The notes: generated from the sequence alone by a model not told the origin. A stretch of 64,000 nt of DNA from BP-191 sp035940575 (GCA_035940575.1 DASZER010000043.1:124001-188000); one strand, 5' to 3'; counted from the stretch's first letter, positions 50,751 through 62,175 are shown. Numbers and translations are program-made.

Positions 50751-52394
50751 ATGGAGACGTACGCGCCGGCCGTCTCGGCGTGGACCGCCGCGCTGCTGCG
50801 CGCCGACGCGACGCGCCCGGGCGACGCCGCCGAGCGCGCGGCGGACGCGGCGGGCGGCGCGGCCGAGCACGGCGCCCGGACCGCGCGCCCGCGCCCTGCC
50901 GCGCGTGGCCGCGCGGCCGACACGGGAACGCCGCCGTGGGGCTCAGGGCGCGCGCTGCACACCGCCGAGCGGGCCTGGCACGAGCGGGTCCTCGGCGCCG
51001 ACCTCGGGGACGTTCGGGTGCACGAGGGCGAGGCGCCGGCGCGGTGGGCGCGCGGGCTCGGCGCGCGGGCGTTCAGCGTCGGGCGCGACGTCGTGCTCGG
51101 CAACGGCGCGTACTCCCCCGCGAGCGCGCCGGGGCGGCGCCTGCTCGGCCACGAGCTCGCGCACGTCGTCGCGGCGCGGGGCCGGGCGACGCCGCTGCTG
51201 GCGCGGGTGACGTTGTCGGCGGCCGACTTCGAGGCCATCGCGGACTCGCTCAACGCCGCGCTCACGAGCACCACGTCCGACGAGGAGCTCGTCTACGTCG
51301 CGCTGCAGAAGGTCGCGCGCGACGCGACCGCCACCGCGACGCTCCGCGCGACGTACAGGACGCGCCACACGAACGACCTCGACACCGACCTCGCGAAGCG
51401 GCTCAAGGGCAGCGCGCTCGCGCTCGCGAAGGGCCTGCTCGCCGCGAAGGGCGGCACCGCGATCCCGGCCGCGCCGGCCAGCGCCAAGGCGCACGACGCG
51501 CTCGCGAAGGCGGCGCACGCCGCGCTCACCGCGAAGACGCCGAAGCCCGAGGCCGTCTACGCCGCGCTGCTGCCGGTCGCGCAGAACGCCGCGGCCGCCA
51601 CCGCGCTGAGGGCGGCGTACACCGCGCTGTTCACCACCACTCTCGACAGCGACGTCACGACGCACCTCGCCGGCGCCGACCGGGCGTACGCCCTCTACCT
51701 GCTCAACGCGCCCGGCCCGGCGTCGCCCATCACGTCGGCGTTCCAGAGCCCGCCGGGGTTCGGCACGTCGGCGAAGACGGCGACGATCGCCGGCGGGACG
51801 CTGTCGGCGGGGACGAAGGTGCCGTTCACCACCGCGACGGGCTCCTCGGCGTCGGCGACGTTCGGCTACGGGTACTCCGGCGGGCTTGCGCACGACACGC
51901 GGTTCCTCCAGGCGATCTCGCGCGAGATCGTCGTCACCGACGCGAAGGGCACGCGCTCGCTCTCCGACACCGTGTCGATCGGGACGCGGACGTACGCGCT
52001 CACGCAGCCGCCGCCGGCCGCGCGGACCTACAGCATCGACAGCGACCGGTCGACGACGCCGTTCTTCGACGAGGCGCACCCCAGCTCCGGCCTGCGCGAC
52101 GCGACGTCGGTCGCGACGTACGACACCCCCTCGCCGATCAAGAAGCTCGTCACCCGCGAGCTCGCTGCGGGCGCGACGACCGTCGTGTCGAAGGCGCGGT
52201 TCGACGTGTTCGCGATCCGCGACTTCGCCCCCGTCCACCACTTCGTCATCGAGGTGACGTGGACGTTCACCGACCCCACGAGCCTCCCGGCGGCGACCCG
52301 CCAGGTCGTGTCGAGCACGGCTGTCACGGCGCTGCCGGCGGACGTCAAGGCGCAGCTCGACGCGCAGTACCCGTCGTTCTCCTACATCCGCTGA
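50751..52394 (+). CDS. DUF4157 eCIS-core protein, candidate cargo 1
   Basis: A 547-aa protein. The DUF4157 domain (about 64-145) contains GADLGDVRVHEGEAPARWAR and FSVGRDVVLGNGAYSP and ends with HELAH at 134-138; this domain marks proteins handled by eCIS. Next come two similar helical units (LVYVALQKVARDATATATLR and AVYAALLPVAQNAAAATALR) and a C-terminal beta-rich domain rich in Thr, Ser and aromatic residues. No enzymatic motif was recognised. It is divergent from the SARP gene (104-bp spacer) and lacks the 11-bp operator repeats. Confidence 0.82.
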   Translation: METYAPAVSAWTAALLRADATRPGDAAERAADAAGGAAEHGARTARPRPAARGRAADTGTPPWGSGRALHTAERAWHERVLGADLGDVRVHEGEAPARWARGLGARAFSVGRDVVLGNGAYSPASAPGRRLLGHELAHVVAARGRATPLLARVTLSAADFEAIADSLNAALTSTTSDEELVYVALQKVARDATATATLRATYRTRHTNDLDTDLAKRLKGSALALAKGLLAAKGGTAIPAAPASAKAHDALAKAAHAALTAKTPKPEAVYAALLPVAQNAAAATALRAAYTALFTTTLDSDVTTHLAGADRAYALYLLNAPGPASPITSAFQSPPGFGTSAKTATIAGGTLSAGTKVPFTTATGSSASATFGYGYSGGLAHDTRFLQAISREIVVTDAKGTRSLSDTVSIGTRTYALTQPPPAARTYSIDSDRSTTPFFDEAHPSSGLRDATSVATYDTPSPIKKLVTRELAAGATTVVSKARFDVFAIRDFAPVHHFVIEVTWTFTDPTSLPAATRQVVSSTAVTALPADVKAQLDAQYPSFSYIR

Positions 52395-52398
52395 ACCG

Positions 52399-54078
52399 TC
52401 ACGGCCGCGGGATCGACGGGTCGCCGCTCGTGTCCAGGTCGCGCGAGACGTGCCGCGCGGCGTCGGTCGCCGCGGGCGCCGGCGTGCGCTCGTCGTAGAG
52501 CGCCATCGTGAGGTCCAGCCACGTGTCGATCGTCGCGGTCGTGTACGCCGTTCCGGCCATGTTCCCCGGATGGCTCAGCAGGATCACCGCGAGCATCGAC
52601 CTGTCGCGTACGGCCTCCGGCTGGGTGAACCAGCTCGCGCACAGGTACCCCGTCGGCGGCTCCTCCCGCTGGCGCGCGGCAGTCGTCGCGCCCGTCGTCG
52701 CGATGCCGTCGCGGCCGAAGCCGAGGTTGGGCCCGGTGCAACGGCGGTCGTTCGCGACACAGGTGATCGGCACGCCGCGCATCGCGCCGCGCGCGGCGGC
52801 GTAGACCGTCCAGGCACGGGCGACCCCCGCGAGGTCGGTGATGCCGGCGGTCGTCAACGGCGGGTGCGGCAGCGGGTTCAGGCCCGCGCCGAACCCGGCC
52901 AGCGTGTCGTCGGCGTCGGTCAGCGCGCGCTCGACCCGCGCGATCGCGCGCCGCACCATGTCGTCGTCCGGGCAGCGCACCGGGCGCTCCTGGGGCGCCG
53001 TCACGAGGTCGAGCCCCGGCGGGCTGTTGAGGAGCCGGACGAGCATCGCGTAGCTCTCGGCGTTGTCGAGCGCCTCGTCCGGCGTGAGCAGGCGGATCAG
53101 CCTGTCGTGGCGGTACGCCCGGTCCCTGACGTGCCCGAACTCGTTGCGGCCGCGCCGGATGCCCACCTCCGGCAGTGCGGTGTGCGCGAGCTCGTGGACC
53201 ACGGTCGCGGTGGCCTCGTCGCTGACGCTCGTCCCGCACAGCACGAGCGCGTACTGCCTGTTGCTCTGGGCGTACGCCACCGTGGCCCCGCCGCAGTGCG
53301 GGTCGTTCGGCGCGGCGCAGTCGATCTGGACCAGACCCGAGCGCAGCGCGAACGCGAGGTGCGCGAGCCGCGACGTGATGACCTGGACGTAGAGCCAGTC
53401 GCTCGTGTGGAACGCCGCCATGACCGACGCGGCGACGTGGGGGTCCGGCGGGGAGCCGCCGATCACGAGGTCCGCCTGGTAGCGGTACAGCCTCGGCAGC
53501 GCGGCGGTGAGCCAGGCGAGCGCCGCGTCGCGCGCGGGCACGGCGGCGGGGCAGACCGCGGCCGCGGCCGCCGGTGCGGCCGGCCCGGCGGGGGCGGGGG
53601 CCGGCGCCGCGGGGGCCGGCGCGGGCTGCGGCGTGCCGGCGCCGGCCGCCTGGCGCTGGGGCGCGCCGCGCGCCGATCGCAGCAACGATCGCGGCACCGG
53701 CCGCCCGTCGAGCGCGGCGGACGCCGCGGCGTCGGCCTCCGACTCGTGCGCGGCGCCGGGCGCGGCCGTGCCGCCGCCGCGCTGCTGGAGGACGTGCGTC
53801 AGCTCGTGCGCGATCAGGTGCCGGCCCGCCGCCGTGCCCGGCTGCCACTGGCCCGGCGCGACGTCGATCCGGTCGCCGCGGGCCACGGCCCGCGCGCCCA
53901 TCGCCGTCGCCAGCGCGCTGTCCGTCGCGACGCGCACCCCGCCGAAGTCGCCGCCGAGCCGCCGCTCGAAGAAGCCCAGGTCGGGCACCGGCACGGTCGC
54001 GCGCGGCGCGTGCGCCCCGGCCTTCTTCTCGTCGCACGCGCCCTTGCAGCCGCACTCCGCCGTCAGCACGTTCGCCAT
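52399..54078 (-). CDS. DUF4157 protein with metallo-endopeptidase-like C-terminus, candidate cargo 2
   Basis: A 559-aa protein. The N-terminus has a CGCKGAC cluster, then the DUF4157 domain with FFERRLGGDFGGVRVATDSA and HELTHVLQQ at 91-99, then a Pro/Ala linker (about 142-175). The C-terminal domain carries a second site, HELAH at 295-299, followed by NAESY at 339-343. That arrangement recalls M35-like/lysine-specific metallo-endopeptidase domains common in eCIS toxins. It probably acts as a protease after delivery. It is convergent with cargo 1 (4-bp gap), and SARP-like repeats lie just upstream. Confidence 0.82.
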   Translation of the reverse strand: MANVLTAECGCKGACDEKKAGAHAPRATVPVPDLGFFERRLGGDFGGVRVATDSALATAMGARAVARGDRIDVAPGQWQPGTAAGRHLIAHELTHVLQQRGGGTAAPGAAHESEADAAASAALDGRPVPRSLLRSARGAPQRQAAGAGTPQPAPAPAAPAPAPAGPAAPAAAAAVCPAAVPARDAALAWLTAALPRLYRYQADLVIGGSPPDPHVAASVMAAFHTSDWLYVQVITSRLAHLAFALRSGLVQIDCAAPNDPHCGGATVAYAQSNRQYALVLCGTSVSDEATATVVHELAHTALPEVGIRRGRNEFGHVRDRAYRHDRLIRLLTPDEALDNAESYAMLVRLLNSPPGLDLVTAPQERPVRCPDDDMVRRAIARVERALTDADDTLAGFGAGLNPLPHPPLTTAGITDLAGVARAWTVYAAARGAMRGVPITCVANDRRCTGPNLGFGRDGIATTGATTAARQREEPPTGYLCASWFTQPEAVRDRSMLAVILLSHPGNMAGTAYTTATIDTWLDLTMALYDERTPAPAATDAARHVSRDLDTSGDPSIPRP

Positions 54079-54091
54079 CGTCGCCCGCCGC

Positions 54092-54109
54092 GCGTCACCG
54101 CGGCGTCAC
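54092..54109 (-). promoter_or_regulatory. SARP-like operator pair before cargo 2
   Basis: GCGTCAC occurs at 54092 and 54103 on the plus strand (GTGACGC toward the gene), 11 bp apart; the next position (54114) is CCGCCTG and degenerate. The nearer repeat is only 13 bp from the ATG at 54078 and no good -10 lies 8 bp beyond it. Either the promoter is atypical or the true start is a little downstream. Confidence 0.55.
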
Positions 54110-54155
54110 GGCGCCGCCTGCGGTCGGCGGGCGCGTGCGTCGCGTACGTCATCCG

Positions 54156-55520
54156 CTACGGCAGCCGGAAGAGGTCCGAGTGGCGGCGGCGTTCGTCCGC
54201 CTCCGTCGTCTTCCGCGCCAGGTAGTCCTCCCGCATGGGCAGCGGCCGCGCGAGCTCGTCGACCCGGGCCTGGTCGTTCACGACGCCGATCGACGAGAAG
54301 AACGACGCCAGCGCCGTCCGGAACCGCACCACCCGTTCGGCGTCGGTCGGCGCGCCGTCGATCGTCCGGGCGTGCTGGTGGTAGAAGCGGATGCCGAGCT
54401 GGTTCGACACGATGTCCTCGTAGCTGAACGCCGACTTCGCGCTGTCCTGCAGGAACTTGGTCCGCTGGTCCTCGTCGAGCTGGTCGAACAGCTCCCGTTG
54501 CGTGCCGCGCAGCGTCCGCTCCGCGAACGCGAGGGCGGCGAGCCGGGCCGCGCCGCCCGCGACCTGCTGCGGCGCCCGGAACATCGGCGTGTTCGGCGGG
54601 CGCACCTGGAGGAGCCGCAGCGTCGGGTGCTGCGTCGGCGGCGCGCCGAGGATCACGTAGTCGCGGATTCGCTGCTGGTCCGCCTCGATGCCGATGCCGC
54701 GGCTCGTCGCGGCGTCGAACGCCTGCTGCCGCGTCCGCCCCGCCACCGCGGCGTCCTGCTCGGCGTAGTCGATGAAACCGAAGAAGTGCTGGCAGTCGAT
54801 CCACCCGTACGTCGTGGAGAAGACGTAGCGCGGGTGGACGCTCTCGATGCCGGGCCGGTGGTCGGGCTCGGTGAAGTGGCGGATGAACAGGTGCGTCCAG
54901 ACGCGCCGCGCCAGCACGCCCGTCGTCACCGTTGCGGGGAAGTTCGTCCGGATCAGCGACCAGCGGCGCCGCGTGGGGTCGGACGAGAGCGGGTGCGGCG
55001 ACAGCGCGAGGATGCGTTCGGCCTCCACGACCATCTGGTCGGCGGTGGCGCGGCGGGGGTACGTCGGCTCCCGCAGGATCACCGGACCCGTCGTGCGCAG
55101 GCGCCGTACGGCGGGCGCGCCGGCGAGCACCGCGACGTCGGCGTCGTGCTCCAGCGCGCCCGGGTCGCCGACCGGTCCTGCGCCGCGTTGCTGCAGCGTG
55201 TGCACGAGCTCGTGCGCGACCCGGAACCGCCCGGCGTGCGACGACGTCTCGAACATCGCCGGCGCGAAGAACACGTGCCGACCAACCGTGAACGCGTTGG
55301 CGTCGAGCGCCCGCGCGGCCGACGCGGCGAAGTCGTCGGTGTGCACCCGTACGTCGCCGAACGACGTGCCGAAGTGCCGTTGCGCCCACGCCGCCACCGG
55401 CGAGGGCAGCGCGCTGCCGGGGCCGCGGTGGCCGCGCACGGCGGAGACGGCGCCGGCCGCGTCCCCGCGCGCCTGCGCCGCGGCCACCCGCTGCGCCGCG
55501 CGCGCCGCGTGCACCGTCAC
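54156..55520 (-). CDS. DUF4157 eCIS-core protein, candidate cargo 3
   Basis: A 454-aa protein. The DUF4157 domain (about 40-115) has WAQRHFGTSFGDVRVHTDDF, NAFTVGRHVFFAPAMFET and HELVHTLQQ at 103-111. The following about 300 residues are helical and aromatic-rich (IRTNFPATVTTGVLARRVWT, TTYGWIDCQHFFGFIDYAEQ) with no recognised catalytic motif; the Cys-His-Phe-Phe region is a possible active site. The GTG at 55520 begins 21 bp after the SARP-like repeats. It lies 77 bp upstream of cargo 2, which has its own repeats. Confidence 0.8.
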   Translation of the reverse strand: MTVHAARAAQRVAAAQARGDAAGAVSAVRGHRGPGSALPSPVAAWAQRHFGTSFGDVRVHTDDFAASAARALDANAFTVGRHVFFAPAMFETSSHAGRFRVAHELVHTLQQRGAGPVGDPGALEHDADVAVLAGAPAVRRLRTTGPVILREPTYPRRATADQMVVEAERILALSPHPLSSDPTRRRWSLIRTNFPATVTTGVLARRVWTHLFIRHFTEPDHRPGIESVHPRYVFSTTYGWIDCQHFFGFIDYAEQDAAVAGRTRQQAFDAATSRGIGIEADQQRIRDYVILGAPPTQHPTLRLLQVRPPNTPMFRAPQQVAGGAARLAALAFAERTLRGTQRELFDQLDEDQRTKFLQDSAKSAFSYEDIVSNQLGIRFYHQHARTIDGAPTDAERVVRFRTALASFFSSIGVVNDQARVDELARPLPMREDYLARKTTEADERRRHSDLFRLP

Positions 55521-55541
55521 GGCCGCGACGATCCGCTCGCG

Positions 55542-55570
55542 GCGTCACCGCCGCGTCACCGGCGCCGTCC
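55542..55570 (-). promoter_or_regulatory. SARP-like operator array before cargo 3
   Basis: GCGTCAC at 55542 and 55553, then GCCGTCC at 55564 (plus strand), keep the 11-bp period, the third copy being weak. Eight bases after the nearer repeat is GATCGT, a possible -10, and the GTG start follows 7 bases later. The spacing to the start codon (21 bp) equals that of the 60-aa gene (20 bp) and suggests a leaderless mRNA. Confidence 0.65.
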
Positions 55571-55603
55571 GTGCGAGACGTGGGGCCCGGCAGGGAGGCG
55601 TGA

Positions 55604-55640
55604 CACGGCCGCCGCCCCCGCGTGGGGGACGGCGGCCGTG
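55604..55640. terminator. 16-bp hairpin with GCGT loop
   Basis: Left arm CACGGCCGCCGCCCCC at 55604-55619, loop GCGT, right arm 55624-55640 with one bulged A at 55629. It lies 11 bp after the stop of the 58-aa secreted protein on the minus strand and upstream of the cargo 3 operator, so it would insulate that promoter. No T-run. Confidence 0.65.
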
Positions 55641-55651
55641 GTGGTTCGGCG

Positions 55652-55828
55652 CTACGGCTTGGGCATCTCGACGCACGTACGCGTCGCCGTGATCCAGACC
55701 TGGCAGAAGCGGACGTTGTCCGGCGTGCAGCGGACGCCGGCCGCCGAGCCGCACCACGGCGCGGCGGAGGCGGGGACGGCGGCGGCGAGGCCGCCGGCGA
55801 GCAGGGCGACGGTGAGCAGACGCTTCAT
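55652..55828 (-). CDS. 58-aa secreted Cys-rich protein
   Basis: A small exported protein. A signal peptide (about 1-23, ending ASA) leaves a 35-residue mature peptide with four cysteines (APWCGSAAGVRCTP, RFCQVW, RTCVEM). An AGGAG site lies 8 bases before the ATG. It could be a disulfide-rich extracellular peptide; function unknown. It is the first of a group of Cys-rich secreted proteins extending to 58841. Confidence 0.7.
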   Translation of the reverse strand: MKRLLTVALLAGGLAAAVPASAAPWCGSAAGVRCTPDNVRFCQVWITATRTCVEMPKP

Positions 55829-56021
55829 GCGGGGGGCTCCTGGTGCGAGTCGGGGGGACGGGCAACGCCGCGGGGGCGCGGCGCGGAGTCGCAGTTCGTC
55901 ACCGACGCGGCTGATCCTCCCGCCCGGCGACGGCACGTCGGCCGGTAATCAACGGCGCTCGCGGCGTGTGACACGTGTGCTCATGGCGAGCACGTAGTCC
56001 GATCCTTGAGGGGGGATCACT

Positions 56022-57014
56022 GTGTCCAAGCGCTTCACGCGCTGGTCCCGGCGCGCCGTCGTGCCGATCGTCGTGCTCGGTCTCTGCGCCGCCGCGACGC
56101 CGGCGAACGCGGCCGATCCGGCGCCGACGGCCGTCCGGGCCGAGAAGTTCCTCAGCGCCTCGATCACCGTCACCTACGTCCCCGGGGCGAAGGCGGTCGT
56201 GGTGCCCGGCGGCGACGCCGTGTGGGGGTTCACCTGCAAGACCAAGGACGACGGCGCGGGCAACGTCGACGTCCACTGCGACCGCATCCCGGTCCTCGGC
56301 GTCACGCTCGTCTGCTCGACCGTCACCGTGACGGGAACGACTCCGGCCACGCTGCCGTACTCGCCTCGCCTCACGGCCGAGGGCTCCTGCTCCAACGCCG
56401 ACGACACGTGGACCGAGCGCCTCGTCGCCCCGGGCAGCGTCCCCGACCCGAGGCCGCACGTGAACATCCCGACGTACGCGCTCGACTGCCACGTCGCGGC
56501 GGCGCCGACGGTCGCGTACACGGTCACGTGCGCGTTCGCGGGCAGCGTGCGCCAGTCGATCCTGGGCGGCGTCACGATGACCGCGGACGAGACCGGCGCG
56601 GTGACGTTCTCGCTGTGGGGGGTCCTCAACTCGTCGCAGTGGACGTGCTTCTACGTGATCTGGCCGACGACGAGCCCCGGGCCGCCGACCGTGCGGTGCG
56701 AGGCGGTGCCGACGCCGAACATCCAGTGGTACTGCAACCAGACGGCCGTCACCGTCGTGGCACCCACGCCGGCCACGCGCCCGCAGACGCCGCTGCGCGT
56801 CCGCGGCCAGGTCTCCTGCGACAAGAACGACACGTTCCTGCCGTCGCCGGGGACGTACAGCACGCAGGAGGTCCCGACGCTCGGCAACGCCGAGTGGGAC
56901 AACGCGGGCGGGTTCCTGAACATGGACACCGACACGTTCATCTGCCAGGCGTGGGGCCCGTTGAACACCCCGCTGCCGATCGGCCCGTGGGTCCTCGACT
57001 GCGCGGAGCCGTAA
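56022..57014 (+). CDS. Secreted Cys-rich protein with internal duplication
   Basis: A 330-aa exported protein. A signal peptide (about 1-31, ending ANA) precedes two related halves. Each contains a module with spaced cysteines: HCDRIPVLGVTLVC ... RLTAEGSCSNADD and RCEAVPTPNIQWYC ... RVRGQVSCDKND. The end WVLDCAEP is matched by the frameshifted gene at 58374. The GTG at 56022 has a GAGGGGGG site before it. No known family was recognised; probably disulfide-bonded and extracellular. Confidence 0.75.
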   Translation: MSKRFTRWSRRAVVPIVVLGLCAAATPANAADPAPTAVRAEKFLSASITVTYVPGAKAVVVPGGDAVWGFTCKTKDDGAGNVDVHCDRIPVLGVTLVCSTVTVTGTTPATLPYSPRLTAEGSCSNADDTWTERLVAPGSVPDPRPHVNIPTYALDCHVAAAPTVAYTVTCAFAGSVRQSILGGVTMTADETGAVTFSLWGVLNSSQWTCFYVIWPTTSPGPPTVRCEAVPTPNIQWYCNQTAVTVVAPTPATRPQTPLRVRGQVSCDKNDTFLPSPGTYSTQEVPTLGNAEWDNAGGFLNMDTDTFICQAWGPLNTPLPIGPWVLDCAEP

Positions 57015-57027
57015 GCCGCTGACGAGC

Positions 57028-57057
57028 CGCCCGCCCGGGTCACGGCCCGGGCGGGCG
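57028..57057. terminator. 12-bp perfect hairpin between convergent genes
   Basis: CGCCCGCCCGGG at 57028-57039 and its exact inverse at 57046-57057 with loop TCACGG. The loop contains the stop codon of the GH15-like gene, and the right arm encodes that protein's last residues. It lies just after the stop of the 330-aa protein gene, so it can serve both directions. Confidence 0.7.
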
Positions 57058-58236
57058 CTCCAGTGCGTCGATCGCGAGCACGACCGCCGCCGACGTCCAC
57101 GCCAACGGCGCCGGCCCAGCCGGCGACCCGTCGTCCAGCACCTTCTCCGGCAGCGCGCCCCACGGGGTCCGCGTCGAGTCAAGCCAGTCGAGCCAGCGCG
57201 CGGCGGTGACGCGGTGGCCGGAGGCGGCGGCGGTGTACGCCACCACGGCCGTCTCGGGAGTCCACGAGACGCCGTCGTGGTGCCACTTGGACCCCGGCGC
57301 GAGGCCGCCCGCGGTGCGGTGCGCGGCGTTCTGGTAGCGCCGCCACGCGCGCACGACCTCGTCGTTCCCCGGCGCGAACGGCGGCATGAGGAACGCCACC
57401 GCCGCGTCCGTTCCCCCGGAGGAGCCGTAGCGCTGGTAGCCGCCGGGGCCGAAGCGCCGGTCCACGACCGCCGCCAGCGACGCCGCCGCGCCCGCGGCCC
57501 GCGCGGCCGACCGCGCGTCGCCCGCCGCCTCGAACAGCGGCACCGCCGCGCGCAACCCCGCGAGCAACGGCGCCACGGTCCCGAGCGTCACGCGGCTCTC
57601 GGGCAGCTCCCAGAAGTCCGGGCTCGGCCACGGCAGGCGGGTGCCGTTCTCCGTCTGCCGCAGCGCGAACGACGTCGCGCGGTACAGCAGCGGCCGCAGC
57701 CGCGCCGCCATGCCCTCGCGGTCGCCGTTGGCCGACGCGACCGACGACAGCGCCCACAACGCCCACCCCGCGCCGTCCGACTGGCGCCGGCGCGAGTCGG
57801 GCGGACCCGAGCCGTCGGTGACGTAGCGCGCCTCGAATCCTCCGTCGTCCTCCTGCACCCGCTGGAGGAAGGCCAGCACGCGCTCCGCGTCCGCGCCGTG
57901 CCCCGTCCGCGCGAACGCCACCGCCGCGAACGCCGCGTCGCGCGGCCATACGTAGTGCCAGCCGCGCGCGGCCGCGGCGAGCGAGGCGCCGTTGGACAGC
58001 GTGAGCGCGCGCAGGTCGAGCAACGCCGTCCGCGCCAGGTCCTCCCACGGCGTCCCCGCTCCGGGCACCGAGCCCGAGGACAGCCACGCGGTGTCGGACG
58101 CGCGCTCGCGCCACGCGGGCCCGCCGAGCAGGACCGGCCTCGGCCTCGGACGCGGCTGCTCGGGCGCGGCGGCGGCGACCGACGTCGCGACGGCCAGCGC
58201 GGCGCCGGCCGCGGCGATCCAGCGCGACGGCCTCAC
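57040..58236 (-). CDS. Secreted GH15-like (glucoamylase-type) protein
   Basis: A 398-aa exported (alpha/alpha)6-barrel glycosidase-like protein. Signal peptide 1 to about 25. YVWPRDAAFAAVAFARTGHG carries the WPRD motif of GH15 enzymes; DGAGWALWALSSVASANGD and VSWTPETAVVAYTAAASGHR are further family-like stretches. The GTG at 58236 starts the signal peptide. It is shorter than typical glucoamylases and lacks a separate N-terminal beta domain, so substrate and activity remain open (trehalose, dextran or glucan are possible). Confidence 0.78.
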   Translation of the reverse strand: MRPSRWIAAAGAALAVATSVAAAAPEQPRPRPRPVLLGGPAWRERASDTAWLSSGSVPGAGTPWEDLARTALLDLRALTLSNGASLAAAARGWHYVWPRDAAFAAVAFARTGHGADAERVLAFLQRVQEDDGGFEARYVTDGSGPPDSRRRQSDGAGWALWALSSVASANGDREGMAARLRPLLYRATSFALRQTENGTRLPWPSPDFWELPESRVTLGTVAPLLAGLRAAVPLFEAAGDARSAARAAGAAASLAAVVDRRFGPGGYQRYGSSGGTDAAVAFLMPPFAPGNDEVVRAWRRYQNAAHRTAGGLAPGSKWHHDGVSWTPETAVVAYTAAASGHRVTAARWLDWLDSTRTPWGALPEKVLDDGSPAGPAPLAWTSAAVVLAIDALERPPGP

Positions 58237-58373
58237 CCCCCGACCGTGCCACGCCGGCACGGCGCGCGAGCGGCGAATTGCGATTGTCCGGAATCTCCTA
58301 CGCCGTCCCGGCAAGCAGCGCGGCTCCGTGCCGTGGACTCCCCCTCCGATCCACACGAAGGGGGAACCACCGC

Positions 58374-58841
58374 ATGAGAAAGCCGCTCGCGGCGATGGCC
58401 GCGCTCGCCCTCGCCCTCCCGGGAACGGCGCACGCGCGCGTGCCGGCGGCGGCAGTGGGGCACGTCACGCTCCGCTCCGTTCGACTGCCGGCTCACGACG
58501 TGGAGCGGCATCCCGCTGGTCGAGTGCGTCGACCAGCAGACCGACCCGAACGTCGACTGGGACTGCACGCACTTCCTGCTCACGGCGTCCGCGCCCGCGC
58601 CGGGCACGACCGGCACCGGGGTCGTCCGCGGCCGCGTGGACTGCGACGGCCCGGCCGAGCTCGACACGTCGACGGTCGTCGGCTCGGACACGTCGTTCGC
58701 GGACAACTACGCGCCGCCGGTGACGCTCGGGCTCGCGGGGACCGTGCGCTGCTGGGGCTTCGGCCTCATGTCGGGCTCCGCCGCGAGCGGCTCGTGGGAG
58801 GTCGACTGCTGGAGCCGGGCGTCGCGAACCCGCTCGGCTAG
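58374..58841 (+). pseudogene. Frameshifted Cys-rich secreted protein
   Basis: The ATG at 58374 begins a clear signal peptide (MRKPLAAMAALALALPGTAH). The sensible mature sequence then continues in the +1 frame: APFDCRLTTWSGIPLVECVD, DPNVDWDCTHFLLTASAPAP, VVRGRVDCDG and WGFGLMSGSAASGSWEVDC. These align with the C-terminal half of the protein at 56022 (IQWYC, RVRGQVSCDKN, WVLDC). A stop (58839-58841) exists only in the first frame, so at least one and probably two frameshifts are needed. It may be a decayed paralogue or a sequencing error. Confidence 0.65.
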
Positions 58842-58854
58842 ACGCCCTCTCCGG

Positions 58855-58885
58855 CGCCCCGCGCGGCTTCGGCCGGCGCGGGGCG
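58855..58885. terminator. Hairpin with TTCG tetraloop between convergent genes
   Basis: CGCCCCGCGC (58855-58864) pairs with 58876-58885. Inside, GGC-TTCG-GCC extends the stem with one bulged G, giving about 13 bp closed by a stable TTCG loop. It lies 14 bp after the frameshifted gene and 8 bp beyond the dnaE2 stop, so it is probably bidirectional. Confidence 0.75.
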
Positions 58886-58893
58886 TCGCGGCG

Positions 58894-62174
<3,281 letters not shown>

Positions 62175-62175
<1 letters not shown>

